From the NCBI GenBank assembly GCA_032622095.1, contig CP136069.1:17995326-18059325 (forward strand): 64,000 nucleotides of DNA. The letters run 5' to 3'. Both the position numbers and the translations under genes were made by a program. This document shows positions 35,329-45,610 of this stretch, in pieces. Each line of letters begins with the position of its first letter. The first letter of the stretch is position 1. The DNA comes from Siphonodentalium dalli. Lineage: Eukaryota > Mollusca > Scaphopoda > Gadilida > Siphonodentaliidae. The notes under the pieces were generated by a model. The model searched no databases, was not told where the DNA came from, and saw only the letters and a program-made list of their open reading frames with translations.

Positions 35329-36554
35329 ACCAATATAAGGATGTGAGGTTTAATGAGAACTCCATCCACATAACTAATAAATATGTGTGAAAATTAAACC
35401 AAAAAAAAATAAATTCCATGATGGCGTCCAATATGGACTGCCTAATTCTGCTCCAAAACATGTATATTGAATATATGGTTGTTTATTGGGGGAAACTGAT
35501 TATTTCAATGATATTTTCATTAACTGCATGGGATCCAAAACCCGACTTACGGGAGCTCGCTTCGTGCACGACTGTATCTTAAGCATATGTGCATATTTAA
35601 TGAGCCAACAATTGGAATCCAAATAGAGAAGATTGGCACGTCGACCCTGCGCATAGACATCATTGATGATCTCTATGGGAATCAAAATTGACATTTAATA
35701 GACAATTTCGATTAACCGCAATAACTTAAGGAATCTCTAATAATGATTAAGCCCAATGAGAATGCAATAAGACATTTCTTATTACCCTTAACCGCAATTA
35801 CTTCCCATTGCACTTTAACACAATTAATATCTCTCCCCCCCCCCAACAGCTTATCAATACCACTCAGGACAGTGGGTGTTTTTCCTCAATTAATTGAATT
35901 TCTTGTTAGTGACCATAAATCTATACCTTCGGTTTTGCCGAATAACCGAACAAATGTTGTCAACTGTTTCCACGTTTATTCTCACTTATACCGTGTTTAT
36001 ATCCGTTTTATCCTATTTGTTGTTGTGTATTGCATTACTTTGATAAAGTCTGCGCTTGTGTTATTCTCACAAAAGGTAATGCGTGTTTACATTTCACAAT
36101 TCCGCCTTACAGTCTGCGAGTGCGACGGAAAAAATTTCCACATGTCCGAGCGCCATTGGCATTGATTCCTTAAATACGAGACTATTTAATCGAATGAGGT
36201 CAAATATTCGCATATAACTTGACTCATATGTTATTCTGCACAATTCTGGCCAGTGCCGACTTTCATTTCGCATTACTTTCGTTTTTATCGAAATATAACC
36301 GTTTTCTATGGAGATTCCCATGTAAATTTGTTCAACCAAAACAATTCATAGTTTTGCCAATTTCAAGCTAGTTTAATACTTTATAGCATGGTCAGGGAAT
36401 AATCTGGCCTATCGAGTGATGGTAGACGTTCCTTCAGTGTGCACAACAAATATTTGGTCCCAACGAAGCAGGCTAAAATTCTGAAATTTGTCAATTGACT
36501 TTGAGTGTGAAGAAAATATTCATTTAAACTTCCAAAATTGGTTGAAATATGCTC
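35329..36554. other. Mostly unassigned; weak exon candidate inside
   Basis: On the minus strand an open stretch from an acceptor-like TTTTGATTCCCATAG (near 35684) to a donor CCC|GTAAGT (about 35547) would encode DVYAQGRRANLLYLDSNCWL then KYAHMLKIQSCTKRAP. No family is recognised. C-run at 35828-35836. Confidence 0.25.
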
Positions 36555-36710
36555 ACAACATTCAGTTGAATGGTGACATTATTTATAGTCACCGACTAAC
36601 TTCCACGATGAATAAAATTTGTTTTTATTGATGACAATTATGTCGCGAGTCATAAAAATGTTAATTTTCTGAAGAAAAAAAATTCATTGTTTCGCCAATT
36701 TCAAGCTAGT
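36555..36710. repeat. Direct repeat, copy 1
   Basis: TTCAGTTGAATGGTGACATT through AATTTCAAGCTAGT; near-identical to 37126-37275. The two copies flank the C-rich foldback at 36821-37059. Confidence 0.85.
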
Positions 36711-36820
36711 ATTGAGCATGGTCAGGGCATTACATATAATGATTAAGATTGCTAAAGAACTGAAATAATGAAATGGGAAACTTTTACTGACATCTGGTAA
36801 GGATTGAGGAGCAGATGCTA

Positions 36821-37059
36821 GAGGCCCCCACCCCCACCCCCCCCCATGGAAGACGGAATACCACTTAACACAGAAGTTGGAATACGGAATACCATATGGA
36901 ATACATAAAAATATATGAAAACTTCATTTTTTGGAAGGTCGGCGTACGAATACCGGTATTTTTGGAATACCGAATACCTCCTAACAGAGGGGCCGGAAAT
37001 ACGGCGTACCTCATAACAGGGCATGGATTACGGCATACGAAAAAGGGGGTGGGGGCCTC
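36821..37059. mobile_element. Foldback element with GAGGCCCCCACCCCC ends
   Basis: GAGGCCCCCACCCCC (36821) and GGGGGTGGGGGCCTC (ending 37059) are perfect inverted 15-mers. The interior repeats TACGGAATACC/AATACCGAATACC-type units. The G/C-rich arms could also form G-quadruplexes. Confidence 0.7.
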
Positions 37060-37125
37060 ATGCTATGGAGCCTCCGAGCCTCCCAATATATTGTCTGCTC
37101 CACATCTCAATAGAATTCAACAACA

Positions 37126-37275
37126 TTCAGTTGAATGGTGACATTATTTATAGTCACCGACTAACTTCCACGATGAATCAAATTTGTTTTTATTGGTGAC
37201 AATTTATGTCGCGAATCATAAAAATGTAAATTTTCTGAAGAAAAAAAATTCATTGGTTTGCGAATTTCAAGCTAG
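37126..37275. repeat. Direct repeat, copy 2
   Basis: Partner of 36555-36710. Confidence 0.85.
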
Positions 37276-38008
37276 TTTATAGCGAACATGGGAACCAAGG
37301 TACAATTTATGCCATTTAGGCACACTTCAGAGTGAATTCTGGGCTTATATTCCGGCGAGAATCCAAATCTAGATTCTCGCAAATTACCCTGGATTCTCAT
37401 GAAAAAGTATATATGGATTCTCGCAAAATCAGATGAAATATATGCCCTAGTGGAAATATAGCAAATCGTTTAATGCTTTAGAATTTTTTTTTTCGGAGAT
37501 TTATATATATGTTTAAAGACATATTATGGAATTTTTCGGGAGCGAGAAATTGATAAGTTAGTGCTCAGGCACTTTTCCAACGTGGGGAATGTTATCATTC
37601 TACTAACATCACTGAAAATTTCCAAAAAAATCTACCACACCACTTCATATAGAACATCGTCTGAACTACTCCAAATTGTAAATATTTACATCTCGATTCG
37701 GGGCGCAACTATCGGCTGTAATTAAACAAAAATCATTTTGCCATCGAGAGTCATTGCATTTAACTAATATATAAGAATGACGTTGTGTAACATCCATTTG
37801 GATTAATATTCGTAACAAATAACTACTTTGAGAAAGATTATTCTTAATTTCTATTTATTTGATCACTCTGCCCGGTGTCTGCCGGAGTGTTTCACATCAC
37901 TTTAATCAAGGAAGACTGTTAAGAAAAACTGCATTTCAAGACCACCAAACAACTTTCCTTTTTAGGGCCACCACATCTTCCAAATATGTACTTCTTCCGT
38001 TTTGCTAT
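37276..38008. other. No gene recognised
   Basis: A small repeat of 'GGATTCTCGCAAA' / 'GGATTCTCATG' occurs at 37365-37425. No exon supported. Confidence 0.35.
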
Positions 38009-38183
38009 CAAAGACCGAAAAATGTCGTTAAACTAGAGATCCAAATACCCCCTAAGGGCCCCTCTATCTTGAGATATTAAAGACCGAAAAATGTCGTTAA
38101 ACTATAAAGACCGAAAAATGTCGTTAAACAAGAGATCCAAATACCCCCTATATCTTGAGATATTTTAAAGACCGAAAAATGTA
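38009..38183. repeat. Short tandem repeat of AAAGACCGAAAAATGTCGTTAA
   Basis: Four copies of AGACCGAAAAATGTCGTTAA (the last with TAATTAA) are interleaved with AGAGATCCAAATACCCCCTA and TATCTTGAGATATT. A fifth copy resumes at 38503, after the SINE, so the SINE landed inside this array. Confidence 0.8.
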
Positions 38184-38195
38184 ATTAAACTATTA

Positions 38196-38490
38196 ATTGT
38201 TGTTGCTGTTGTTTATTAGGGTTTATCGTCATTCTAGCCGCTAGGCCACACACGACGTTGTCAATTTTACGGGTGGAGGAAAGACCACGCAGAGGCTCAA
38301 TTTCACCGGGAAGTTGTTCCACTGCGTGTAGAAACCACCGACCCCCGGAAAGCAATTGACAAACTTGCCCAGATACACGATTCCGGTCACCCTCCCTATG
38401 GTGGGGTTAGAACCAGCTTCGTCAGCGCTGGACGGCCTGGGACGACGTAAGTCACCTGGCACTCTACCGACTGGACCACCGGGGGCCCCT
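38196..38490 (-). mobile_element. tRNA-derived SINE with 12-bp target duplication
   Basis: Reading the minus strand from 38490: GGTGGTCCAGTCGGTAGAGT matches an RNA polymerase III A box, and GGTTCTAACCCC about 70 bases on matches a B box. A non-tRNA body follows, ending in CCTAATAAACAACAGCAACA ACAATT. The flanks ATTAAACTATTA (38184-38195) and ATTAAACTGTTA (38491-38502) are the target site duplication with one mismatch. The AATAAACAACA tail resembles the LINE tails in this window, so a LINE with that 3' end probably mobilised it. Confidence 0.85.
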
Positions 38491-38540
38491 ATTAAACTGT
38501 TAAAGACCGAAAATGTCGTTAAATTGTAAAGTTTGAGCTA

Positions 38541-39890
38541 TTGCCATGGCTTTGTCGTCCGTGTGTATGTGTGTACGTAAGGCGTCAACAATGCAGGCTA
38601 CAGGTCGTACCTTTGGTCGGATCATTATGAAATTTGTCATAGCTGTTGACATCAACATTTAGACCAGATTATTAATTTTGGGATCATTCGGAAAAAAAAC
38701 ATGGCCGCCAGTGGCCATCTTGGATTTCAAAATTCAATCCATTAGCACGGGCTACAGTTCGTAATGTTTGTCTGATCATCATGAAATTTGTCAAGAATGT
38801 TAATAATGACATGTAGATGGGAACGAGTCCTTTTGGGGTCATTCGGCCAAAAAACATGGCCGCAGCAGCCATTTTGGATTTTAGTCTTTATATGACTAAA
38901 TCTTTAGCACGGGCTACAGGTCTTAACTTTAGTCTGATCATCATAAAATTTGTCATGGCTGTTGAAATTGGAATGTAGATGGGAACGAGTCATTTAAGGG
39001 TCATTCGGACAAAAACATGACCGCCAGTGGCCATCTTGGATTTCAAAATTTAATCCATTAGCACGGGCCACAGGTCGTACTGTTTGTCTGATCATCATGA
39101 AATTTGTCATGGATGATAATATTGACATGTAGATGGGAACGAGTAATTTTGGGGTTATTCGGCCAAAAAACATGGCCGCCAGCAGCCATCTTGGATTTTA
39201 CTCTTTGTATGACTAAATTTTTTGGCACGGGCTACAGGTCGTACTTTCAGTCTGATCATCATAAAAATTGTCAAGAATGTTAATAATGACATGCAGATGG
39301 GAACGAGTCATTTTGGGATCATTTGACCCAAAAACATGGCCGCCAGCAGCCATCTTGGATTTTACTCTTTGTATGACTAAATTCTTTAGCACGGGCTACA
39401 GGTCGTACTTTCAGTCTGATCATCATAAAATTTGTCAAGAATGTTAATAATGACATGTAGATGGGAACGAGTCATTTTGGGATCATTTGACCCAAAAACA
39501 TGGCCGCCAGCAGCCATCTTGGATTTTAATCTTTGTATGACTAAATTCTTTATCACAGGCTACAGGTCGTACTTTTAGTCTGATCATCATAAAATTTGTC
39601 AAGAATGTTAATAATGACATGTAGATGGGAACGAGTCATTTTGGGGTCATTCGGCCGAAAAACATGGCTGCCAGCAGCCATCTTGGATTTTACTCTTTGT
39701 ATGACTAAATCCTTTAGCACGGGCTACAGGTCGTACCTTTAGTCTGATCATCATGAAATTTGTCATGGCTGTTGAAATTGGAATGTAGATGAGAATGAGT
39801 CATTTTGGGGACATTCCGACAAAAAAACATGGCTGCCAGCGGCCATCTTGGATTTCCAAATTCAATTCTAAATCTTTCCATTCATTGAGC
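38541..39890. repeat. ~160-bp satellite, 8 units, rich in YY1-like motifs
   Basis: Units begin near GCACGGGCTACAGGTCGTAC (about 38590, 38748, 38909, 39061, 39226, 39390, 39551, 39717) and contain TCTGATCATCATAAAATTTG, GACATGTAGATGGGAACGAG, TCATTTTGGGGTCATTCGG, AAAACATGGCCGCCAG and CAGCCATCTTGGATTT. Each unit holds an ACATGGCCGCC and an inverted CCAAGATGGCTGC, both close to the YY1 consensus AAGATGGCGGC. No coding frame is shared by the units. Confidence 0.9.
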
Positions 39891-41097
39891 TACAGTGTCA
39901 TTGACACTTTCATTTGAGACATTAAAGAACGAAATATGTCGTTACACCATTAATGATCATTAATACATAATTTGTGTTTATGAAAGTCTGGTACAGACAG
40001 TTTGTTTCCAGTACATATTCATTGGAACGTAAACAATTATTCTCTGACAAATCATGTTAATATTGCCTTTCGTTACTGGTTTCCTTGACTCACATATCTC
40101 TCACTTCTTAATACTTATAATTAAAACAAATGTTCTGTGTTTTGTGTCACTTCTTAATAGCATTCTGTATTCTGCTATTGAAAAGAAAAACAGTTGTAGT
40201 ATACCTTAAAGGTATGAAGGCCTTGGTGGGTATCATGTGAACATATTTCCACCGCTACAAACGAAATAATATTCAAATATAGACAGACTTTGTTAATATA
40301 CAAATGAGAAATATCTCATAAACATTATGTTATAGTCGTCAATTTGCCGACTGTTATGTAAACAAAGCATAAAAAGTTACTTTCCTGGTGTTTCTTTATA
40401 TTATGATGGTAAACATAAAGAGCGTTCTTTGTTGCTCAATTCCTTATTTGGAAATAATAAAGAGCGTTTATACCATTTGTGTGTGATTAGCCAGTAGCAT
40501 TATGCTGCCTTCTATAACACAATCAGACTCTTGTTTAGGTAAAATTTAGTAGGTCTTTATGTAAGCATGATGTTTAAGGGATTACAGTGCTCATGAAACA
40601 ACAAAACTCTATCGGAAAGCCACCCCTATTGTGATCACAATAATCCAAGTCCCATAAAAATCGCGTAATAATTAAGCCGAGAAATAAATAAATAATACCG
40701 CCACCGGTTGTCGGCTATCTCCGTCGCAAAACCTCGCATGACGTCAAGCGAGGTAAACTAATTAAAAACACGGAATCGGAGTTATTTGTGTCTACCTATA
40801 TGACGATGGAAAATCCGGAATAGACATCAGCTCGTGAGCGTGATGGAATTACTGCGGGGCATATCATTAGCATTGTGTACACATGGTTAATTGTCATCGC
40901 GCGGTGAGTTATATTCACTTGTGATTTGTCTTAAGCGCTGTTTGGAAAGTTATTGTTTTGACAAAAAAACTATAGAAGGCCGATTGAGCGGGGTAGGTAA
41001 CACTTTCGTGTCAAAAATAATGCTTATAAAAACATGAGCAGGCATGTGAACTCTATTCGGGCGCGTGTTCACGATGTTGTTTTAATTTTCCGTATAT
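39891..41097. other. No gene; AATAAAGAGCG pair inside
   Basis: Contains AAAGAGCG at 40417 and 40459 (42 bp apart). The last 300 bp before the THAP-like ORF includes CpG-containing sequence (40680-40910) that might be promoter, but no motif proves it. Confidence 0.35.
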
Positions 41098-41283
41098 ATG
41101 CCCCGAGTGTCCCGTATTTACAATCATTCATTCGTAACATTGCCATATAAATGCAGTGTTTTCGGCTGTGGCCGGTCTAGTGACTCTCAGTTAGGTATAA
41201 TGCTGTATTCATTTCCAAACGATGTTCGTTTACGTGCCATTTGGCGGGATTTCTGTGGGAAACCCATTGCGCAATCATCATAA
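41098..41283 (+). CDS. THAP-like zinc-finger N-terminus (partial)
   Basis: 61-codon ORF starting ATG at 41098. After 16 residues comes YKCSVFGCGRSSDS, then LYSFPNDVRLRAIWRDFCGK. This has the C-x4-C start, the 'SFP-D--LR--W' core and length of the first half of a THAP DNA-binding domain; the second C-x2-H pair is missing and would need another exon. No clear donor was found, and an AATAAAGAGCG repeat begins 20 bp after the stop. It may be a true first exon or a relic of a THAP-bearing (P-element-type) transposon. Confidence 0.45.
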   Translation: MPRVSRIYNHSFVTLPYKCSVFGCGRSSDSQLGIMLYSFPNDVRLRAIWRDFCGKPIAQSS

Positions 41284-41299
41284 ACCGATTACATATACC

Positions 41300-41700
41300 A
41301 AATAAAGAGCGTTTAATTTGACAAGTCAGTCATGGTTACGAATACATACAATTGCAGTTAAAGTGGAGAGTATGTTGAATAAATCACGATAACAACTATT
41401 CTTAGTCGATTCCCCATTTCCTTCACCATGGCTCCATAAAGAGCGTTCCATGTTAAGAGTTTTCCTAATATGGTACGAATAAAAAGAGTTTAATAAAGCG
41501 GAAATTGCTATGACTTGGAAGGATATATAAAGCATGCATATCGGAAGTTCGTGTACATGTATTGACCTGTATTGGTGTAATCAGTAAAAAAAATCACGAT
41601 GACAACTGTTCTAAGTCGAGTCCCTTTACCTTGACGCAATAAAGAGCTTTCACTATTACGATATATTGCGAATAAAGAGCACTTGAATGTGTGATTCCAT
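41300..41700 (+). repeat. AATAAAGAGCG-repeat family, clustered diverged copies
   Basis: AATAAAGAGCG occurs at about 41302; CATAAAGAGCG and AAAAAGAG at 41436 and 41481; AATAAAGAGC at 41639 and 41672. The sequence at 41500-41580 (GCTATGACTTGG, GTTCGTGTACATGTATTGAC C) matches the 3' half of copy 1. Confidence 0.6.
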
Positions 41701-42515
41701 ATTAAACCGGATTATTATCCCTCCTTCAAAAAGTGTTATATATGATTGGATGTTTATAACCCTATTGTTATGCGTAATTGCCACATAGAGGTCGATTTAT
41801 GACCTGGATATTCAATAGACCGCATCGCTAGAGTGCTAATTGAATAGGTCAATAACGATGCATAGATGTAGTGAATTTCCATCAGTGACAGTCGGCTAGA
41901 TTGTTTTGGGGTGGGGGAAGCAATATTCCGAAATATATATAAACACCATATTGCCCAAATAATTACATGATTCATAACCAAGGAAAAATGAACATATCAT
42001 ATTGGTAATGAATGACTTGATTATAATTGATTAAATCCGACAGCAATAAACCAATTTTGTGTTGTTTTACCGCGTTACGATAATTAAAACGAAACGCTCT
42101 TTATTGACACACGACTAATGGCATCTGGAAATTGGAATGTTTACGAGATGATAATTGCCTAATAACTGTGCAAGTCTTCGCGTATATATGCAATCTTGAT
42201 ATGCATATATAATATAACTTTGACTATTCCGGTAACGAAAAAATATATATAAACACGAGCACGCGTTTATATAGATAAATGCGCGCAAAACTGAATAATA
42301 TACGGGCATGGCTTTATAGTAACAACACATCGCGATACATATAATAATAGTTATAATAACACGATAAAGATCGACATTTAATTACGAGAAAGGCGATGTT
42401 TCGGCGAAGTTTTGCATTCGCAGTGTGATAACGCGACAATCGTCAAAGGCCGCGATCGACTACATGCAAACTTAAAATACCGCCGTCGCGTATCTATGCG
42501 TTGTCAATGAGTTAC
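41701..42515. other. No gene recognised
   Basis: A single ACGCTCTTTATT lies at 42094. From about 42380 CpG density rises (GGCGATGTTTCGGCGAAG, CCGCGATCGAC, CCGCCGTCGCG). Confidence 0.35.
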
Positions 42516-42586
42516 CACGTGATCGATCACGTGCTATGCTTCTGTTTACATGTGACAATCACGTGATCGGGCTGATGATCACGTGA
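42516..42586. promoter_or_regulatory. Cluster of four CACGTG E-boxes
   Basis: CACGTGATCGATCACGTG (42516-42533) is a perfect 18-bp palindrome with two E-boxes, followed by TCACGTGA at 42559 and 42579. These are M-box/USF/MITF-type sites (ATCACGTGAT). They sit next to a CpG-rich stretch. No downstream gene is identified, so a promoter role is only suggested. Confidence 0.4.
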
Positions 42587-43496
42587 CTTCGTCTACAACA
42601 AAATCTTCGGCTAACTTCGGAATTTTTTTGAATCGTTATAAAAATAACGATTGGCGGCCGAATATTAGATTATATGCGCCCAATGGACATTTTATATATA
42701 TATTATCGGTATATTGAAAGAAAATAATATTGTTTTTTTTCAGGACCGTATTCCTTTAAGGGATAGTGATCGTATATTTGAACCAAAATGTATGCGTTTT
42801 AATATTGATCTGTTTACGGTGTTTGGAACAAATATTTTTCGACAACTAAACCCTCTCGTCCCTTTAATATAATTAATATAACATCCCTCATCCAATAATC
42901 TCCAAATTGCATATCTAATTTCAATCCTAGTTACACGTCACACCGCCCCTCATCATTTGCCAATTGTACACCCTTTTTTGCTGCTTCTGTTGCAACTGCT
43001 CAATTTCTTTAAAAATTATTGAAAAACTGGGCCTGCGACATTTACCTCCGATTTAGTTTTTTCGATCATCGGTCCACACCAAAATTGAGCACACGTCCCT
43101 ATATAATATACCTATTTAAACCGAGTATACACGGTGGTGTAATAGAAGAACCATTAATTTAACCGTAACCGTAGCATATTTCCACGTATACGTGTACGTT
43201 TTCACGACAAATCCCCGCTGATCTGTTATTAATGAACCAAACAATTAACATGTCAACACACTCTGGCCCGCCAATGCTACAGTGTATAAACGTAACGGGG
43301 CAAATACGCATATTATATTGACAGCTAACGAGAACATTCATCACCAATAATCTGCTCACCCCTTTCAGTCGATACGATAGAAACTAAACGATTTGTTACT
43401 TCTAATTACCCGTACTTAATTACACTACTTGCGTGTTAATAAAGTACGACACCCCCCCCCAATCACAACTAAAGGTGAAACATGGGATTTAGAACA
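42587..43496. other. No gene recognised
   Basis: C-run at 43451-43459. A cysteine-containing minus-strand ORF at 43159-43359 has no family pattern. Confidence 0.35.
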
Positions 43497-43814
43497 TTAA
43501 TATTCACTCTTACACAGTTCCACATTCAAGGTGTGTCTTGTGTAATCGTATGTCAGTTGTAACGTTGTGAAACCGCAACCGAACTGAATTATTCTATTGC
43601 TAAATAGTTCATGGGTGACCGGATGCATGCATCTTAGTTTTCTTTTCTCCACTGGTATATTAATCGTGGTCTCACAAGTCAATCTGTGTATGTCATTTTT
43701 GTTAAAATTTATTTCAAATGAGTTCACATTTGAGCGCATACGTTTATCATGCATGATTTTATTTACAAACAATTCGATATAGTTATTTGACCATTTAACG
43801 TTGTATATAGGCAC
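43497..43814 (-). CDS. Hypothetical 105-codon ORF
   Basis: Starts MPIYNVKWSNNYIELFVNK and includes NSFEINFNKNDIHRLTCE, RKLRCMHPVTHELFS and QLTYDYTRHTLNVELCKSE. The amino-acid mix looks protein-like, not low-complexity, and four cysteines are spaced as could suit an extracellular domain. No family recognised, no splice sites fixed; could be an exon, a gene fragment or chance. Confidence 0.25.
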   Translation of the reverse strand: MPIYNVKWSNNYIELFVNKIMHDKRMRSNVNSFEINFNKNDIHRLTCETTINIPVEKRKLRCMHPVTHELFSNRIIQFGCGFTTLQLTYDYTRHTLNVELCKSEY

Positions 43815-44204
43815 GCAAACATTACTCGCTAAATTGAAATGATTTATCGCATATTTAATCCACAGTCGCCATATTTTCTATTGTTCTCCCTTGCACAATA
43901 TCCAGCCGATTGCCCACTGGTAACAATAGCTGTGGATTATTTAAACAATAAGTGTGCATTATTTTAACAATAACTGTGGAATATTAAAATATTCCCCAGG
44001 TATTGTCATAACAATCGCAAGTCATTGTTTGCTGTGTTCTCCACTTGCTGACACACCGGAATGTAAAATTGGTGTGACCAATCAATCAATCAAATAAGAA
44101 ACTGAACAGTCTTAGGTGATTATAATGATCATAGGGATACTAAGAAAGACGGTGGGTGGAATTTTTTTAATGTAATAACAACAATTTTACATCAATGTTA
44201 GACA
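43815..44204. other. No gene recognised
   Basis: Short repeats of AACAATA-CTGTGGA at 43926-43984 and a CAATCAATCAATCAAAT tract at 44078-44094, of the type seen at LINE 3' ends. Confidence 0.35.
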
Positions 44205-44420
44205 ATTCGGACTAGAAAAATATAGATCACCCCTGGTCAAGTGGTCCAGCAATATACTGAATTATGATCTAGTTATGTGTTAATTTATTGTACTATTAAT
44301 ATGTGTATTATAAATAAAATTATCCTATCCTATCTGCTATGATGCGGTTGGGTCCTGCTGAATTGCTCTGATGATGGTAGGGCAAACTGATGCTGTTAAC
44401 AAATAGTAGCGTGAGTTCCA
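44205..44420 (+). mobile_element. Partial CACCCCTG MITE with an 85-bp insertion
   Basis: GACAATTCGGACTAGAAAAA then CACCCCTGGTCAAGTGGTCC (44228) starts an arm that resumes at CTGCTATGATGCGGTTGGG after an insert (about 44251-44335). The insert ends AATAAAATTATCCTATCCTA, a LINE-like tail of pentamer repeats. An uninterrupted sister copy lies at 45125-45275. Confidence 0.6.
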
Positions 44421-44427
44421 CAACGAA

Positions 44428-44724
44428 TTAAAACAATGTACAAGCTAAAATTGAAGTCTGCTCTTGTGTGAGTTTGGACAATATGCTAGCAAATGCATTG
44501 CTCAACGCCACATATGCTAAGTCAGTGTCGTAATTTGGTTGCGAACAAACAATATATTTATTAGATTTATTATTTAAGTTACCAGTGTGATTATGGGAAT
44601 AAGTGGTATGAAGGTCTAAATTATGCTCGCGTTTGTTATATTCGTATAAGGCCTCTGTATGCCGCACATAGCCTAGTTCAAGAGATTGAATTGAGAAAGT
44701 TCGGTTCCCCAACTTCTTTGGCAT
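44428..44724 (-). CDS. Hypothetical 98-codon ORF
   Basis: Begins MPKKLGNRTFSIQSLELGYV, then EYNKREHNLDLHTTYSHN and NYDTDLAYVALSNAFASILS. It reads protein-like but matches no family I know. Squeezed between two repeats, it may be transposon-derived or a gene relic. Confidence 0.25.
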   Translation of the reverse strand: MPKKLGNRTFSIQSLELGYVRHTEALYEYNKREHNLDLHTTYSHNHTGNLNNKSNKYIVCSQPNYDTDLAYVALSNAFASILSKLTQEQTSILACTLF

Positions 44725-44880
44725 TGAACAATAAAGAGCGTTCCTTGTTAATACATTCCTGGTGTGGTATGAATAAAGAGCGTTTTTCTCTCACTTGTGT
44801 GCGAAATATTTAAAACAGCTGAAAAATATATGTTATATTAACATTTATTTTCAGAGCACACAAAGCCGGTATATCACTGG
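44725..44880 (+). repeat. AATAAAGAGCG-repeat family, copy with pair
   Basis: AAAGAGCG at 44733 and 44775 (42 bp apart), followed by CAGCTGAAAAATATATG and CAGAGCACACAAAGCCGGTA TATCA as in copy 1. The copy ends where the LINE fragment begins. Confidence 0.7.
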
Positions 44881-45108
44881 GGCTCTCCTCGCCTTTGTCG
44901 ATTATGCAGAAGCTTGGAAGCTTCAAGTCAATACAAAAACAAAAAAAATAATGATTTTCACGAAGAAATGGTCGAAAAATCTCCCCACATTCAAGTATGG
45001 AGGCTGTAGCCTAGAAATAGTTAAAGAATTCACTTATTTGGGGGGGGGGGGGGTAAATTATTTTATAATCGTCGATTCCGCCAGAACATAAAGAAAACAG
45101 TTACAAAC
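44881..45108 (+). pseudogene. LINE RT fragment related to LINE-1st
   Basis: LLAFVDYAEAWKLQVNTKTK, IMIFTKKWSKNLPTFKY and VKEFTYLG match SAFADYAEAWNLQVNTMKTK and its continuation in the minus-strand LINE (29600-29780). A 14-base G-run (45041-45054) replaces the codons after YLG. Both ends are truncated. Confidence 0.75.
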
Positions 45109-45124
45109 CGGAATGTGAAATTGG

Positions 45125-45275
45125 TAATTTCGGAATTAGACAATTCGGACTAGAAAAAATATATTCCACCCCGGTCAAGTGGTCCTGCTAATCTGCTATG
45201 ATGCGGTTGGGTGCTACTGAATTTCTCTGATGATGTTAGGGCAAACTGATGCTGATAACAAATACTACCATTATA
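45125..45275 (+). repeat. Partial CACCCCTG MITE, sister of 44205-44420
   Basis: Shares GACAATTCGGACTAGAAAAA, GGTCAAGTGGTCCTGC, GCTATGATGCGGTTGGG and GGGCAAACTGATGCTG with the upstream copy, including sequence outside the MITE end, so the two arose by duplication. Confidence 0.65.
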
Positions 45276-45489
45276 TATTTTTTAATTTGTCTTTTGTTGC
45301 GATAATCTGAACATATCCACGAAAAGCCATTATGCGTATCAAACATTCAAAACATATTTATTGCGAAATATGTTTAATACTGGTTGTATTAGTTGTTGAA
45401 ATTCGACTATATTTTCGTACGATGGTGTACGTAAACACACACAAGTTGTGCTCTGCTTACATAACACAGAGCAATTCGATTGGTTATTC

Positions 45490-45610
45490 ATACACAATGA
45501 TATAAACGCTCTTTATTATTTCCATATCAGGAAAACAGTAATAAATAACGCTCTTTATGTTTACCATATCCGGATCTAAACAAAAGCCAGAAAACGTAAC
45601 ATGTTTTGCT
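45490..45610 (-). repeat. AATAAAGAGCG-repeat family, pair
   Basis: CGCTCTTT at 45507 and 45549 (42 bp apart) with TCCATATCAGGAA between, as in copies 1-3. Confidence 0.7.

Noticed and set aside
43159-43359. Second EGF-like module from a cysteine-containing ORF
   Set aside because: Cysteine spacing does not match EGF or other modules I know and no splice sites frame it.
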